Position numbers and translations under genes: made by a program
NCBI RefSeq assembly: GCF_964340395.1
Contig: NC_135557.1
Span: 2,767,216-2,831,215 of the forward strand
Reading direction: 5' to 3'
From: Glandiceps talaboti
Taxonomy: Eukaryota; Hemichordata; Enteropneusta; Spengelidae
DNA: 64,000 nt
The notes under the pieces: generated by a model
The model's input: only the letters and a program-made list of their open reading frames with translations
What the model was told of the DNA's origin: nothing
Databases searched by the model: none
In this document: piece after piece, positions 1 to 12,344 of the stretch
Layout: each line of letters begins with the position of its first letter
How positions within the stretch are numbered: the stretch's first letter is position 1

Positions 1-3000
1 CAGCTAGTAACGTACAGCTAGTAACCTCCTACACCTAGTAACGTACAGCTAGTAACCTCCTACACCTAGTAACCTACAGCTAGTAACCTCCTACACCTAG
101 TAACCTACAGCTAGTAACGTACAGCTAGTAACCTCCTACACCTAGTAACGTACAGCTAATAACCTACACCTAGTAACCTACAGCTAGTAACCTCCTACAC
201 CTAGTAACCTACAGCTAGTAACCTCCTACACCTAGTAACCTACACCTAGTAACCTCCTACACCTAGTAACCTACATCTAGTAACCTCCTACACCTAGTAA
301 CCTACAGCTAGTAACCTCCTACACCTAGTAACCTACAGCTAGTAACCTCCTACACCTAGTAACGTACAGCTAGTAACCTCCTACACCTAGTAACCTACAG
401 CTAGTAACCTCCTACACCTAGTAACCTACAGCCAGTAACCTCCTACACCTAGTAACCTACAGCTAGTAACCTACAGCTAGTAACCTACAGCCAGTAACCT
501 CCTACACCTAGTAACCTACACCTAGTAACCTCCTACACCTAGTAACATACAGCTAGTAACCTCCTACACCTAGTAACGTACAGCTAGTAACCTCCTACAC
601 CTAGTAACCTACAGCTAGTAACCTCCTACACCTAGTAACGTACAGCTAGTAACCTCCTACACCTAGTAACCTACAGCTAGTAACCTCCTACACCTAGTAA
701 CCTACAGCTAGTAACCTCCTACACCTAGTAACCTACAGCTAGTAACCTCCTACACCTAGTAACCTACAGCTAGTAACCTCCTACACCTAGTAACCTACAG
801 CTAGTAACCTCCTACACCTAGTAACCTACAGCTAGTAACCTCCTACACCTAGTAACCTACAGCTAGTAACCTCCTACACCTAGTAACCTACAGCTAGTAA
901 CCTCCTACACCTAGTAACCTACAGCTAGTAACCTCCTACACCTAGTAACCTACAGCTAGTAACCTCCTACACCTAGTAACCTACAGCTAGTAACCTCCTA
1001 CACCTAGTAACCTACAGCTAGTAACCTCCTACACCTAGTAACCTACAGCTAGTAACCTCCTACACCTAGTAACCTACAGCTAGTAACCTCCTACACCTAG
1101 TAACCTACAGCTAGTAACCTCCTACACCTAGTAACCTACAGCTAGTAACCTCCTACACCTAGTAACCTACAGCTAGTAACCTCCTACACCTAGTAACCTA
1201 CAGCTAGTAACCTCCTACACCTAGTAACGTACAGCTAGTAACCTCCTACACCTAGTAACCTACAGCTAGTAACCTCCTACACCTAGTAACATACAGCTAG
1301 TAACCTCCTACACCCAGTAACGTACAGCTAGTAACCTCCTACACCCAGTAACGTACAGCTGGTAACCTCCTACACCCAGTAACCTACAGCTAGTAACCTC
1401 CTACACCTAGTAACCTACAGCTAGTAACCTCCTACACCTAGTAACCTACAGCTAGTAACCTCCTACACCTAGTAACGTACAACTAGTAACCTCCTACACC
1501 TAGTAACGTACAGCTAGTAACCTCCTACACCTAGTAACCTACAGCCAGTAACCTCCTACACCTAGTAACATACAGCTAGTAACCTCCTACACCAAGTAAC
1601 CTACAGCCAGTAACCTCCTACACCTAGTAACATACAGCTAGTAACCTCCTACACCTAGTAACCTACACCTAGTAACATACACCTAGTAATGTACAGCTAG
1701 TAACCTCCTACACCTAGTAACATACAGCTAGTAACCTCCTACACCTAGTAACCTACAGCTAGTAACCTCCTACAGCTAGTAACCTCCTACACCTAGTAAC
1801 CTACAGCTAGTAACCTCCTACACCTAGTAACCTACACCTAGTAACCTCCTACACCTAGTAACCTACAGCTAGTAACCTCCTACACCTAGTAACCTACACC
1901 TAGTAACCTCCTACACCTAGTAACATACAGCTAGTAACCTACACCTAGTAACCTCCTACACCTAGTAACCTACAGCTAGTAACCTCCTACACCTAGTAAC
2001 CTACAGCTAGTAACCTCCTACACCTAGTAACCTACACCTAGTAACCTCCTACACCTAGTAACATACAGCTAGTAACCTCCTACACCTAGTAACCTACAGC
2101 TAGTAACCTCCTACACCTAGTAACCTCCTACACCTAGTAACCTACACCTAGTAACCTCCTACACCTAGTAACCTACAGCCAGTAACCTCCTACACCTAGT
2201 AACGTACAGCTAGTAACCTCCTACACCTAGTAACCTACAGCTAGTAACCTCCTACACCTAGTAACATACAGCTAGTAACCTCCTACACCTAGTAACGTAC
2301 AGCTAGTAACCTCCTACACCTAGTAACCTACAGCCAGTAACCTCCTACACCTAGTAACGTACAGCTAGTAACCTCCTACACCTAGTAACATACAACTAGT
2401 AACCTCCTACACCTAGTAACATACAGCTAGTAACCTCCTACACCTAGTAACGTACAGCTAGTAACCTACACCTAGTAACATACAGCTAGTAACCTCCTAC
2501 ACCTAGTAACCTACAGCCAGTAACCTCCTACACCTAGTAACATACAGCTAGTAACCTCCTACACCTAGTAACCTACAGCTAGTAACCTCCTACACCTAGT
2601 AACGTACAGCTAGTAACCTCCTACACCTAGTAACCTACACCTAGTAACGTACAGCTAGTAACCTCCTACACCTAGTAACGTACAGCTAGTAACCTCCTAC
2701 ACCTAGTAACATACAGCTAGTAACCTCCTACACCTAGTAACCTACAGCTAGTAACCTCCTACACCTAGTAACATACAGCTAGTAACCTCCTACACCTAGT
2801 AACCTACACCTAGTAACCTCCTACACCTAGTAACATACAGCTAGTAACCTCCTACACCTAGTAACCTACACCTAGTAACCTCCTACACCTAGTAACATAC
2901 AGCTAGTAACCTCCTACACCTAGTAACCTACACCTAGTAACCTCCTACACCTAGTAATGTACAGCTAGTAACCTCCTACACCTAGTAATGTACAGCTAGT

Positions 3001-3690
3001 AACCTCCTACACCTAGTAACCTCCTACACCTAGTAACCTCCTACACCTAGTAACCTACAGCTAGTAACCTCCTACACCTAGTAACCTACAGCTAGTAACC
3101 TCCTACACCTAGTAACGTACAGCTAGTAACCTCCTACACCTAGTAACCTACAGCTAGTAACCTCCTACACCTAGTAACATACAGCTAGTAACCTCCTACA
3201 CCTAGTAACATACAGCTAGTAACCTCCTACACCTAGTAACCTACAGCTAGTAACCTCCTACACCTAGTAACCTACAGCTAGTAACCTCCTACACCTAGTA
3301 ACATACAGCTAGTAACCTCCTACACCTAGTAACCTACAGCTAGTAACCTCCTACACCTAGTAACGTACAGCTAGTAACCTCCTACACCTAGTAACATACA
3401 GCTAGTAACCTCCTACACCTAGTAACCTACACCTAGTAACCTCCTACACCTAGTAACATACAGCTAGTAACCTCCTACACCTAGTAACCTACAGCCAGTA
3501 ACCTCCTACACGGTACACCTAGTAACCTACAGCCAGTAACCTCCTACACGGTACACCTAGTAACCTACAGCTAGTAACCTCCTACACCTAGTAACCTACA
3601 GCCAGTAACCTCCTACACCTAGTAACCTACAGCTAGTAACCTCCTACATCTAGTAACCTCCTACAGCCAGTAACCTTCTACAGCTAGTAA
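1..3690. repeat. 31-bp minisatellite (14-bp and 17-bp half-units)
   Basis: Tandem array that already runs at the left window edge. The main period is 31 bp and is made of two related halves, a 14-bp form (CACCTAGTAACCTA) and a 17-bp form with an added CTC (CAGCTAGTAACCTCCTA). Most variation is C/G/A before the TA, and local runs of 14-bp halves break the phase. Each half carries TAGTAA, so unlike other arrays here it has no long open frame. It probably lies in a NOMO intron, because the next downstream exon is a NOMO exon. Near 3511-3560 two units carry an inserted CGGTA. Confidence 0.95.
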
Positions 3691-4013
3691 AGATTCTATA
3701 TATAATCCCACACAATCAATATTAGATTTTCGTCATAATGCTCCAAGCATAATTCCACTGACTAATACAAATACAAGCCACAGGTGAAAATTTGTAGTCC
3801 ATGAAATCATACAAGGAGCATTATGACATAACACTAAGTAAACATTAATTTGGTTGGATTAAAATGTATATATTTATTACATATATATAATCCATATATT
3901 TTTTAACAATTTTGAATAAAATGTTATGAATACTGCAATGTTTCATTGAACTGTATACTTTATCGCGTACCAAAAAATGGTGTCTGATGGCTAAGCAAAT
4001 TATGTAACTGCAC
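3691..4013. other. AT-rich unique intron sequence
   Basis: Non-repetitive AT-rich sequence between two arrays, presumed NOMO intron. I see no exon, no long open frame and no recognisable element. Confidence 0.6.
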
Positions 4014-4270
4014 GACCTGTTGTGAGGTCAATCACATGACCTGTTGTGAGGTCAATCACATGACCTGTTGTGAGGTCAATCACATGACCTGTTGTGAGGT
4101 CAATCACATGACCTGTTGTGAGGTCAATCACATGACCTGTTGTGAGGTCAATCACATGACCTGTTGTGAGGTCAATCACATGACCTGTGGTGGGGTCAAT
4201 CACATGACCTGTTGTGAGGTCAATCACATGACCTGTGGTGAGGTCAATCACATGACCTGTTGTGAGGTCA
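4014..4270. repeat. 24-bp minisatellite of nuclear-receptor-like half-sites
   Basis: Eleven units of 24 bp. Each unit contains TGACCTGTTGTGAGGTCA, that is a TGACCT half-site and an AGGTCA half-site on opposite strands separated by 6 bp, and the next unit starts after another 6 bp (ATCACA). Half-sites therefore recur every 12 bp with alternating strand. The first unit has CGACCT, and the unit at 4182 has GGGTCA. The array lies about 480 bp upstream of a NOMO exon. Regulatory function is inference only. Confidence 0.9.
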
Positions 4271-4752
4271 AGCATATATATGATCTCGAGGTCAGATTGT
4301 GTTGTTATTATTGATTCTAACTTTGTGATGTAGATATAATGTCAAATTTAGTTTTAAAATATAAGTAAACCTTGTCTGAATAAAGCATTTGTTCCGTCAT
4401 TTTAATTATATTTGTTCTAGAATTTTATAAGTTCGGAGCTCTAGCTCAGAGTTTGATGGAATAATGTGCCACTACATACAGGAAAGTAATCGTCATCGAT
4501 CATTAGCATGATTTTTGATTGAATTAAATACAAATAAAAGTTCCTAAGGATGTATGTGAAGTAATGTGTGTGTATTTACCAGTTTTGAAAATATATATTT
4601 ATTAATGTAATGGTAGTGGCATGCATACCATGGCAGGAACAAGTAAAAAAAAAAGTGAGTAGAACGGGTGATTTTGGTTTTTAATCTGTCGTGATTGACA
4701 TCACACATGTGATTATGTAATAACAGCTGTTGATTTGTTTTTTATTTTATAG
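4271..4752. other. intron sequence up to the NOMO acceptor
   Basis: Unique AT-rich sequence ending in a T-rich tract and the acceptor AG at 4751-4752. No other feature seen. Confidence 0.6.
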
Positions 4753-4845
4753 CGTCGTAGTTTAGATCAAGACATAGCACAGGGATCATATATAGCTCTA
4801 CCACTTATTATCCTTGCTATATTTGTAGCCTATAATCACACAAAG
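4753..4845 (+). CDS. NOMO1: NOMO (nodal modulator), penultimate exon, partial gene
   Basis: A 93-bp exon of 31 codons in phase 0, between a T-rich acceptor (AG at 4751-4752) and donor AAG|GTAAGG. It encodes RRSLDQDIAQGSYIALPLII and then a hydrophobic run ending in NHTK. The DQDIAQGSYIALPL motif and the following hydrophobic stretch match the C-terminal membrane anchor of NOMO as I remember it. In vertebrates NOMO is a single-pass ER protein with many Ig-like luminal domains that works with nicalin and TMEM147 at the Sec61 translocon. Only the C-terminus is in this window; the upstream exons lie to the left. The paralogue number cannot be judged, so the symbol is for the family. Confidence 0.88.
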
Positions 4846-4899
4846 GTAAGGTTACCATGGTAATACTAGTATTTGTCATTCTATATTATGCATGCGTGC

Positions 4900-4900
4900 T

Positions 4901-4929
<29 letters not shown>
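4900..4929. repeat. (TG)n microsatellite
   Basis: Short uninterrupted TG run in the last NOMO intron, 55 bp after the donor. Confidence 0.9.
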
Positions 4930-4931
<2 letters not shown>

Positions 4932-5200
4932 TTTGTATTACTTGTAGTGTGTAGATGAATATTTGTTCAAATGAAAGTGATCAAATCAGTCAATTACAAG
5001 TTACCTCCAAAACAGTGATTTTTGTTTAAAATTTTGCAAAAATAACAACATAGATGGTTTGGCAGGTTTCACAAGATAATATTATTCTGATACCCTTCCT
5101 TTTACTGAGAAGGAAGACACGGTGATCTCCCCTATCCTTATGAAAAACTGAAACCAGGTAACGCCACCACCCCCGCATAAAAACTGAATTAATTCACCTT

Positions 5201-6098
5201 ACTAAGTAGTCCTAATCAGTGTCTGAGTAATCTGAGTCAGTGGGACTAGTACTGAGTAATCTGAATCAGTGTGAATAGTACTAAGTAATCTGAATCAGTG
5301 TGAATAGTACTAAGTAATCTGAATCAGTGTGAATAGTACTAAGTAATCTGAATCAGTGTGACTAGTACTAAGTAATCTGAATCAGTGTGAATAGTACTAA
5401 GTAACCTGAGTCGAGTACTAAGTAATCTGAATCAGTGTGAATAGTACTAAGTAATCTGAATCAGTGTGAATAGTACTAAGTAATCTGAGTCGAGTACTAA
5501 GTAATCTGAATCAGTGTGAATAGTACTAAGTAATCTGAATCAGTGTGAATAGTACTAAGTAATCTGAATCAGTGTGAATAGTACTAAGTAATCTGAATCA
5601 GTGTGAATAGTACTAAGTAATCTGAATCAGTGTGAATAGTACTAAGTAATCTGAATCAGTGTGAATAGTACTAAGTAATCTGAATCAGTGTGAATAGTAC
5701 TAAGTAATCTGAGTCGAGTACTAAGTAATCTGAATCAGTGTGAATAGTACTAAGTAATCTGAATCAGTGTGAATAGTACTAAGTAATCTGAATCAGTGTG
5801 AATAGTACTAAGTAATCTGAAATCAGTGTGAATAGTACTAAGTAATCTGAATCAGTGTGAATAGTACTAAGTAATCTGAATCAGTGTGAATAGTACTAAG
5901 TAATCTGAATCAGTGTGAATAGTACTAAGTAATCTGAATCAGTGTGAATAGTACTAAGTAATCTGAGTCGAGTACTAAGTAATCTGAATCAGTGTGAATA
6001 GTACTAAGTAATCTGAAATCAGTGTGAATAGTACTAAGTAATCTGAATCAGTGTGAATAGTACTAAGTAATCTGAATCAGTGTGAATAGTACTAAGTG
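5201..6098. repeat. 29-bp minisatellite in last NOMO intron
   Basis: About 30 copies of a 29-bp unit containing CTGAATCAGTGTGAATAG and TACTAAGTAA. Shortened units (CTGAGTCGAG) recur several times, e.g. near 5405, 5487, 5710 and 5964. The array fills about 70% of the last NOMO intron and stops about 60 bp before the acceptor. The first units carry TGAGTCA, an AP-1-like motif; most later units have TGAATCA. Confidence 0.93.
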
Positions 6099-6158
6099 AA
6101 ACTATGATATATATAGTGGTACTAATTCTAACATTCTAAATCTGTGTTTGTATTTCAG

Positions 6159-6314
6159 GTTCTTCCCTTCATTCAGCAGTTCTCACAGAGTGTGAAAACA
6201 TACAGTACAGCAAGTAGTATTACTACTAGTAGTAGAACTAGTGTAGACAGAGGGGCTCTACTAACAGAAGACAATGTCAAACCTAGAAAGAAGGTTAAAC
6301 CCAGGAAAACATAG
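6159..6314 (+). CDS. NOMO1: NOMO C-terminal exon with stop codon
   Basis: Last coding exon: acceptor TTGTATTTCAG|GTT at 6157-6158, then 51 codons and TAG at 6312-6314. It joins the previous exon in phase 0. The product starts VLPFIQQFSQSVKTYST, passes through a Ser/Thr-rich stretch and ends in a basic tail (KPRKKVKPRKT). A short Lys/Arg-rich cytosolic tail after the membrane segment is what I recall for vertebrate NOMO, which also ends in lysine/arginine/threonine. The Ser/Thr-rich part looks specific to this lineage. The stop codon lies inside a 42-bp tandem duplication (separate entry). Confidence 0.85.
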   Translation, partial: VLPFIQQFSQSVKTYSTASSITTSSRTSVDRGALLTEDNVKPRKKVKPRKT

Positions 6315-6384
6315 CAGCAAACTAAGGGTGCCATATTTAAATCCAGGAAAACATAAGAGTAAACTAAGGGTGCCACATTTAATT
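6301..6384 (+). repeat. 42-bp tandem duplication spanning the NOMO stop codon
   Basis: Two adjacent copies (6301-6342 and 6343-6384) begin CCAGGAAAACATA and share CTAAGGGTGCCA. The first copy contains the functional TAG (ACATAG). The matching position of the second copy reads ACATAA, so both keep a stop in the same register. Confidence 0.85.
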
Positions 6385-6506
6385 CTATGTTTCTTATCAC
6401 AACACCTTAAAATCATTGGTTAGCTGATCGATTAAAAATATTAGTAAAAAGTAAAAAAAAAAGAAAAAATCAAGTCTATGTGTACATGTTGGTAATACTT
6501 TTATTT

Positions 6507-6512
6507 AATAAA
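6507..6512 (+). terminator. candidate NOMO polyadenylation signal
   Basis: AATAAA 193 bp after the NOMO stop codon, the first canonical hexamer in the proposed 3' UTR. Confidence 0.55.
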
Positions 6513-7231
6513 CATACTATGGACTTTCTGAATGACCATAAAAAGGTTTTCTAAATAACTTAGAAATGCCTATGAAAGTCAGAAGGAAGCTTTGAATGAC
6601 TTGTTCTTGGTTTTGTTAAAAGTTCTCAAATTTCAGCAATAAGTAATGATGTTGGCTCAGATACACTCATTGGGTCGCAGTCATACAAAGTGGTGTAGTT
6701 TTTTTCTTATCCTACCATAGAGGGCATCATTTTTATATTACTTTGCCAGAGTCCATCAGGTCTAGAGAAACGTAAAGTACAGCCGCTGTAACCAACAAGA
6801 CTTGTTGTCAAGTAGAGTGTTATCTTGTGACGTGATACCAGAGATGTACTGAAGATTTCAAGTTACCAGTGGCCTTTAGTTGCAGAGTTGTGTAACAATA
6901 CATGTACTGAAGTTGTAGAGTTGTGTACTAACACTGTAACAGCTATGTAGTCTGATTGTGTGGTATTAAAGTAACTGTTACAAACCATAAAGATATCTGA
7001 GGTTAATATAAACAGTGATATTGGATTCATTAATACTTCTATGTCTACTCTATTCAACTTTCTAGTCACAAAGTTATAGGTGTAGTTTTAAACCAATTTC
7101 TGTCTCTGACAAGTTTTATTAATTTTTGTCTTTTTTCACCATGGTATGTACTAGTTAAGAGAAAACAAAATAAAAAAACAAAAACATTTTACACCGAGTA
7201 ATTGGTAGATGTGATGAATTTAAGAAATGGA
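6513..7231. other. intergenic sequence downstream of NOMO
   Basis: Unique sequence with no convincing coding potential. There is a weak repetition of TAGAGTTGTGTA near 6888-6930. Nothing else recognised. Confidence 0.5.
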
Positions 7232-7290
7232 GCTGGTGGGGGTGTAGCACAACTGATTAAGGATTTGTGTTGTGCTTATGTCATGGTAGT
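7232..7290 (+). mobile_element. possible tRNA-derived SINE 5' fragment
   Basis: The segment GGGGGTGTAGCACAACTGAT followed by TAAGGATTTG resembles the head of a tRNA-derived SINE with an A-box (TAGCACAACTGATTAAGG). No B-box follows, because the sequence runs straight into a TCTG-type microsatellite. Tentative. Confidence 0.3.
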
Positions 7291-7835
7291 CTGTGTCTGT
7301 GTTTGTGTGTGTCTGTGTCTGTATCTATGTCTGTGTCTGTCTGTATCTGTCTATGTCTGTGTCTGTATCTGTCTGTCTGTCTGTGTCTACCGGTATGTCT
7401 GTGTGTGTATGTCTGTGACTAGTATCTATGTGTCTGTGGTTATGGCTGTGTATGTCTGTGTCTATGTCTGTGACTAGTATCTATGCCTGCGTCTATGTCT
7501 GTCTATGTCTGTGACTAGTATCTATGTGTCTGCGTCTATGTCTATGTCTGTCTATGTCTGTGACTAGTATCTATGTGTCTGTGTCTATGTCTATCTATGT
7601 CTGTGACTAGTATCTATGTGTCTGTGTCTATGTCTGTCTATGTCTGTGACTAGTATCTATGTGTCTGTGTCTATGTCTGTGACTAGTATCTATGTGTCTG
7701 TGTCTCTGTCTGTCTCTGTCTGTGTCTATGTCTGTCTATGTCTGTCTATGTCTATGTCTGTCTATGTCTGTGACTAGTATATGTGTCTATGTCTGTCTAT
7801 GTCTGTGTCTATGTCTGTGTCTATGTCTGTGTGTA
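7290..7835. repeat. TCTGTG/TCTATG complex microsatellite
   Basis: Mixture of TGTCTG, TGTCTA and a longer recurring phrase (GTCTGTGACTAGTATCTATG) appearing at least seven times. Simple repeat that has grown into an irregular minisatellite. Confidence 0.9.
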
Positions 7836-7988
7836 TTGGGCTGATTGAAATGAGCCATGGTGGCAATGTTACTTTGGAGTCAAGGCAAAATAATCGAATG
7901 AATAATTGGGTCTAAAGTTATTTTGGGAAAAAAATTAAACTCAAGAACTGGGGGTGGGGGATTGGTCTAAAAAAATGGTATAGTGATG

Positions 7989-10649
7989 TCAGCCAATAAT
8001 AGACTACATATCGCACAGTCACATCAACCAATGATGACAGACGTTACATATGGTATTCATATCAACCAATAGTAACAGACATTACATATGGCACAGTCAC
8101 ATCAACCAACTGTAACAGACATTACATATGGTAGTCATATCAACCAATAGTAACAGACATTACATATGGTAGTCATATCAACCAATTGTAACAGACATTA
8201 CATATGGTACAGTCAAATCAACCAATTGTAACATACATTACATATGGTACAGTCATATCAACCAATTGTAACAGACATTACATATGGTACAGTTATATCA
8301 ACCAATTGTAACAGACATTACATATGGTAGTCATATCAACCAATAGAAACAGACATTACATATGGTAGTCATATCAACCAATTGTAACATACATAACATA
8401 TGGTAGTCATCAACCAATAGTAACATACATTACATATGGTAGTCATATCAACCAATAGTAACAAACATTACATATGGTAGTCATATCAACCAATAGTAAC
8501 ATACATTACATATGGCAGTCATATCAACCAATAGTAACAGACATTACATATGGCAGTCATATCAACCAATTGTAACAGACAAGTAACAGACATTACATAT
8601 GGTAGTCATATCAACCAATAGTAACAGACATTACATATGGTAGTCATATCAACCAATAGTAACAGACATTACATATGGTAGTCATATCAACCAATTGTAA
8701 CAGACATTACATAATGGTAGTTATATCAACCAATTGTAACAGACATTACATATGATAGTCATATCAACCAATAGTAACATACATTACATATGGTAGTCGT
8801 ATCAACCAATAGTAACATACATTACATATGGCAGTCATATCAACCAGTAGTAACAGACATTACATATGGCAGTCGTATCAACCGATTGTAACAGACATTA
8901 TATATGGTACAGTCATATCAACCAATAGTAACAGACATTACATATGGCAGTCATATCAACCAATTGTAACAGTCATTACATATGGTAGTCATATCAACCA
9001 ATAGTAACAGACATTACATATGGTAGTTATATCAACCAATAGTAACAGACATTACATATGGTAGTTATATCAACCAATAGTAACAGACATTACATATGGT
9101 AGTCATACCAACCAATTGTAACAGACATTACATATGGCAGTCATATCAACCAATAGTAACAGTCATTACATATGGCAGTCATATCAACCAATTGTAAGTC
9201 ATTACATATGGTAGTCATATCAACCAATAGTAACAGACATTACATATGGTAGTTATATCAACCAATAGTAACAGACATTACATATGGTAGTCATATCAAC
9301 CAATTGTAACAGACATTACATATGGCAGTCATATCAACCAATAGTAACAGACATTACATATGGCAGTCATATCAACCAATTGTAACAGTCATTACATATG
9401 ATAGTCATATCAACCAATAGTAACAGACATTACATATGGTAGTTATATCAACCAATAGTAACAGACATTACATATGGTAGTTATATCAACCAATAGTAAC
9501 AGACATTACATATGGTAGTCATACCAACCAATTGTAACAGACATTACATATGATAGTCATATCAACCAATTATAACAGTCATTACATATGGTAGTCATAT
9601 CAACCAATAGTAACAGACATTACATATGGTAGTTATATCAACCAATAGTAACAGACATTACATATGGTAGTTATATCAACCAATAGTAACATACATTACA
9701 TATGGTAGTTATCAACCAATAGTAACATACATTACATATGGCAGTCATATCAACCAGTAGTAACAGACATTACATATGGCAGTCGTATCAACCGATTGTA
9801 ACAGACATTATATATGGTACAGTCATATCAACCAATAGTAACAGACATTACATATGGTAGTCATATCAACCAATAGTAACATACATTACATATGGTAGTC
9901 ATATCAACCAATAGTAACATACATTACATATGGTAGTCATATCAACCAATAGTAACAGACATTACATATGATAGTCATATCAACCAGTAGTAACAGACAT
10001 TACATATGGTAGTCATATCAACCAATAGTAACAGACATTACATATGGTAGTCATATCAACCAATTGTAACAGACATTACATATGGTAGTTATATCAACCA
10101 ATAGTAACATACATTACATATGGTAGTCATATCAACCAATAGTAACAGACATTACATATGGTAGTCATATCAACCAATAGTAACATACATTACATATGGT
10201 AGTCATATCAACCAATAGTAACAGACATTACATATGGTAGTCATATCAACCAATACTAACAGACATATATGGCAGTCATATCAACCAATAGTAACAGACA
10301 TTACATAATGGTAGTTTTATCAACCAATTGTAACGGACATTACATATGATAGTCATATCAACCAATAGTAACAGACATTACATATGGTAGTCATATCAAC
10401 CAATTGTAACAGACATTACATATGGCAGTCATATCAACCAATAGTAACAGACATTACATATGGTAGTCATATCAACCAATAGTAACAGACATTACATATG
10501 GTAGTCATATCAACCAATAGTAACAGACATTACATATGGTAGTCATATCAACCAATAGTAACAGACATTACATATGGTAGTCATATCAACCAATAGTAAC
10601 AGACATTACATATGGTAGTCATATCAACCAATAGTAACAGACATTACAC
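7989..10649. repeat. 38-bp minisatellite with CCAAT and CATATG in each unit
   Basis: About 70 copies of a roughly 38-bp unit containing AACAGACATTACATATGG and AGTCATATCAACCAAT. Variants include AATAGT/AATTGT after CCA and insertions such as GGTACAGTCA. It fills most of the space between the two converging genes. Every unit carries a CCAAT pentamer and a CATATG E-box-like hexamer on the same spacing; function is not shown. Confidence 0.93.
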
Positions 10650-11894
10650 AAGACAGTAGATGTGAGTGAGTAAACTTATCTATAATTTATTCAAAGTAAT
10701 ACAACAAGTACAGCTTACCATTTACACCTACATGTAGATACACACATATCAAACTACATGATAATTCACATCTTAATATTCTAATATATTCAAATATAGA
10801 CAACATTTCATTAACATCAGGAAGACTAGGTCAAAGGTCAAACACAACCACTTACAGCATTGTCATTGCCAGAACTAGACAGCTGGAAATATTTGGAGTA
10901 TTTGAATTGTCTGTCCACTCACATTATGAGATAATTGAGAAACATGAAAATATTTTATTAACAAAACACCGAATCATATCATTGAAAGATGAAAATATTA
11001 TATCAACAAAACACCCAAACTTACATATATATAAATAAACCAATTCATTATCATTGTTATTATCAAGTCTTGTACATTGTAATGGTCAGTAACTATGGTA
11101 ACAGGGAATTAACTTTGGATTTAGGATTGTATTACCTTTTACAACTCTTGCTAGTTTATCCAGTATGTGGTTAAATAGTATACTAGCTAGTTGTACACTG
11201 ATTTTGAACAGTTGGTCAAGAATAAAGCCTTTTAGTTAGGTAGTTGCTATGGATGTATATATGGTTGCTAAGAAGTCTATATCCATTTCAAAATGATCAT
11301 TTTATGTCTTGACCAAATATATGTACATATACACTTACATCTTTACTTCATTATAATTGTACTCAGAGAGATTACAATGTATGTGCCTATAATGTGTACA
11401 CCAGTAAGCAGTCAAGTCAGACATTGCCCTTTAACCTTGACCTTCAGCATCAAATAACAATTTGCTACTATCGACATTTTGTATACAGAAAACCCAAAGT
11501 GTGTACACCTACATTGTTAGAGGTATTCGACTTCTCTTCTTTAACCCCCTCCCCCCCCCCCCCCCCCCCCCCCCAGTCTGGTTCACGATCCAGACTTTTC
11601 ATAAATTCATATTTGCAACCATCAATGAATCACAATGGGGACTTTACCAACCTTTGAGAAATTAGATACATGCATCATGATTTCAGAAAAGACTGGCCAA
11701 GCCATGGAGGATAACTGGTGAAAGCTTTGCTGACATATTAGTATTTATTGGTGTAAATTATGAAGCTTTTATCATTCTGAATGAATTTACTTATTAACAA
11801 GAGATAAGTGTTTGGGTCTATGTCTTCACACATTGTATACTTTTAATAGTAATGTTCACCATAGTTTTCAATAATCACACTTATTTAGATTTCA
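10650..11894. other. intergenic or distal PRDM10 3' UTR sequence
   Basis: Unique AT-rich sequence without a supported gene. It contains a C homopolymer of about 30 bp at 11545-11574. Confidence 0.5.
10686..10691 (-). terminator. candidate distal polyadenylation signal for PRDM10
   Basis: AATAAA on the - strand. Two other - strand AATAAA hexamers lie at 11744-11749 and 12135-12140. Which, if any, ends the PRDM10 transcript cannot be decided from sequence. Confidence 0.25.
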
Positions 11895-11977
11895 ACATTG
11901 TTATGTGAGCTATTACAATAGACATTGTTATGTGAGCTATTACAATAGACATTGTTATGTGACCTATTACAATAGAT
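11895..11977. repeat. 27-bp tandem triplicate
   Basis: Three copies of a 27-bp unit containing CATTGTTATGTGAGCTATTA; the third has GACC instead of GAGC. Confidence 0.85.
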
Positions 11978-11997
11978 ATAGTTCATGCCTAAAGTGG

Positions 11998-12310
11998 CAC
12001 AAGCTGAGTTTGTCAACTTTCCACTCAAGTGAAAATACTTCCATTAAATTTTGATTGAATTATTCCAGTAGTCTATTAGTATCAGTGTGTGCCTTCTATG
12101 ACATTACAGTTGTCTTCTGGCATTACTAGAACAGTTTATTACACAGTAGGGATGTTTTCAACAATTTCCATACATATATAAAGTTATATCTTAAAACCAG
12201 GTTTAAGTTCAGTTAATTGCAAATCATGGTTAAGTATACATCAGTAAGTAGAATACTGTGAGTATTTTTTATACATGTAGCAAATACTACTCTACCCAAA
12301 AAACATATCA
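11998..12310 (+). repeat. dispersed repeat copy A
   Basis: About 310 bp alignable by eye to 20890-21310 in the same orientation. Shared landmarks in order: AGTGAAAATACTTC, CTTCTGGCATTACTAGAACAGTTTATTA (there TTTTCTGGAATTGTTAGAACAGTTTATTA), ACCAGGTTTAAGTTCAGT, TTAAGT..CAGTA and TGTAGCAAA. No terminal repeats or coding potential seen; element class unknown. Confidence 0.6.
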
Positions 12311-12344
12311 ACTCAGCTTGTGGCCCTTTAATTTGAAATACTAA

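Noticed and set aside
1-3690. Telomeric or centromeric satellite
   Set aside because: The unit is not telomere-like, and the array sits beside NOMO exons in gene-containing DNA, so it is an ordinary local minisatellite.
4434-4480. tRNA or SINE A-box near CTCTAGCTCAGAG
   Set aside because: No B-box and no cloverleaf pairing.
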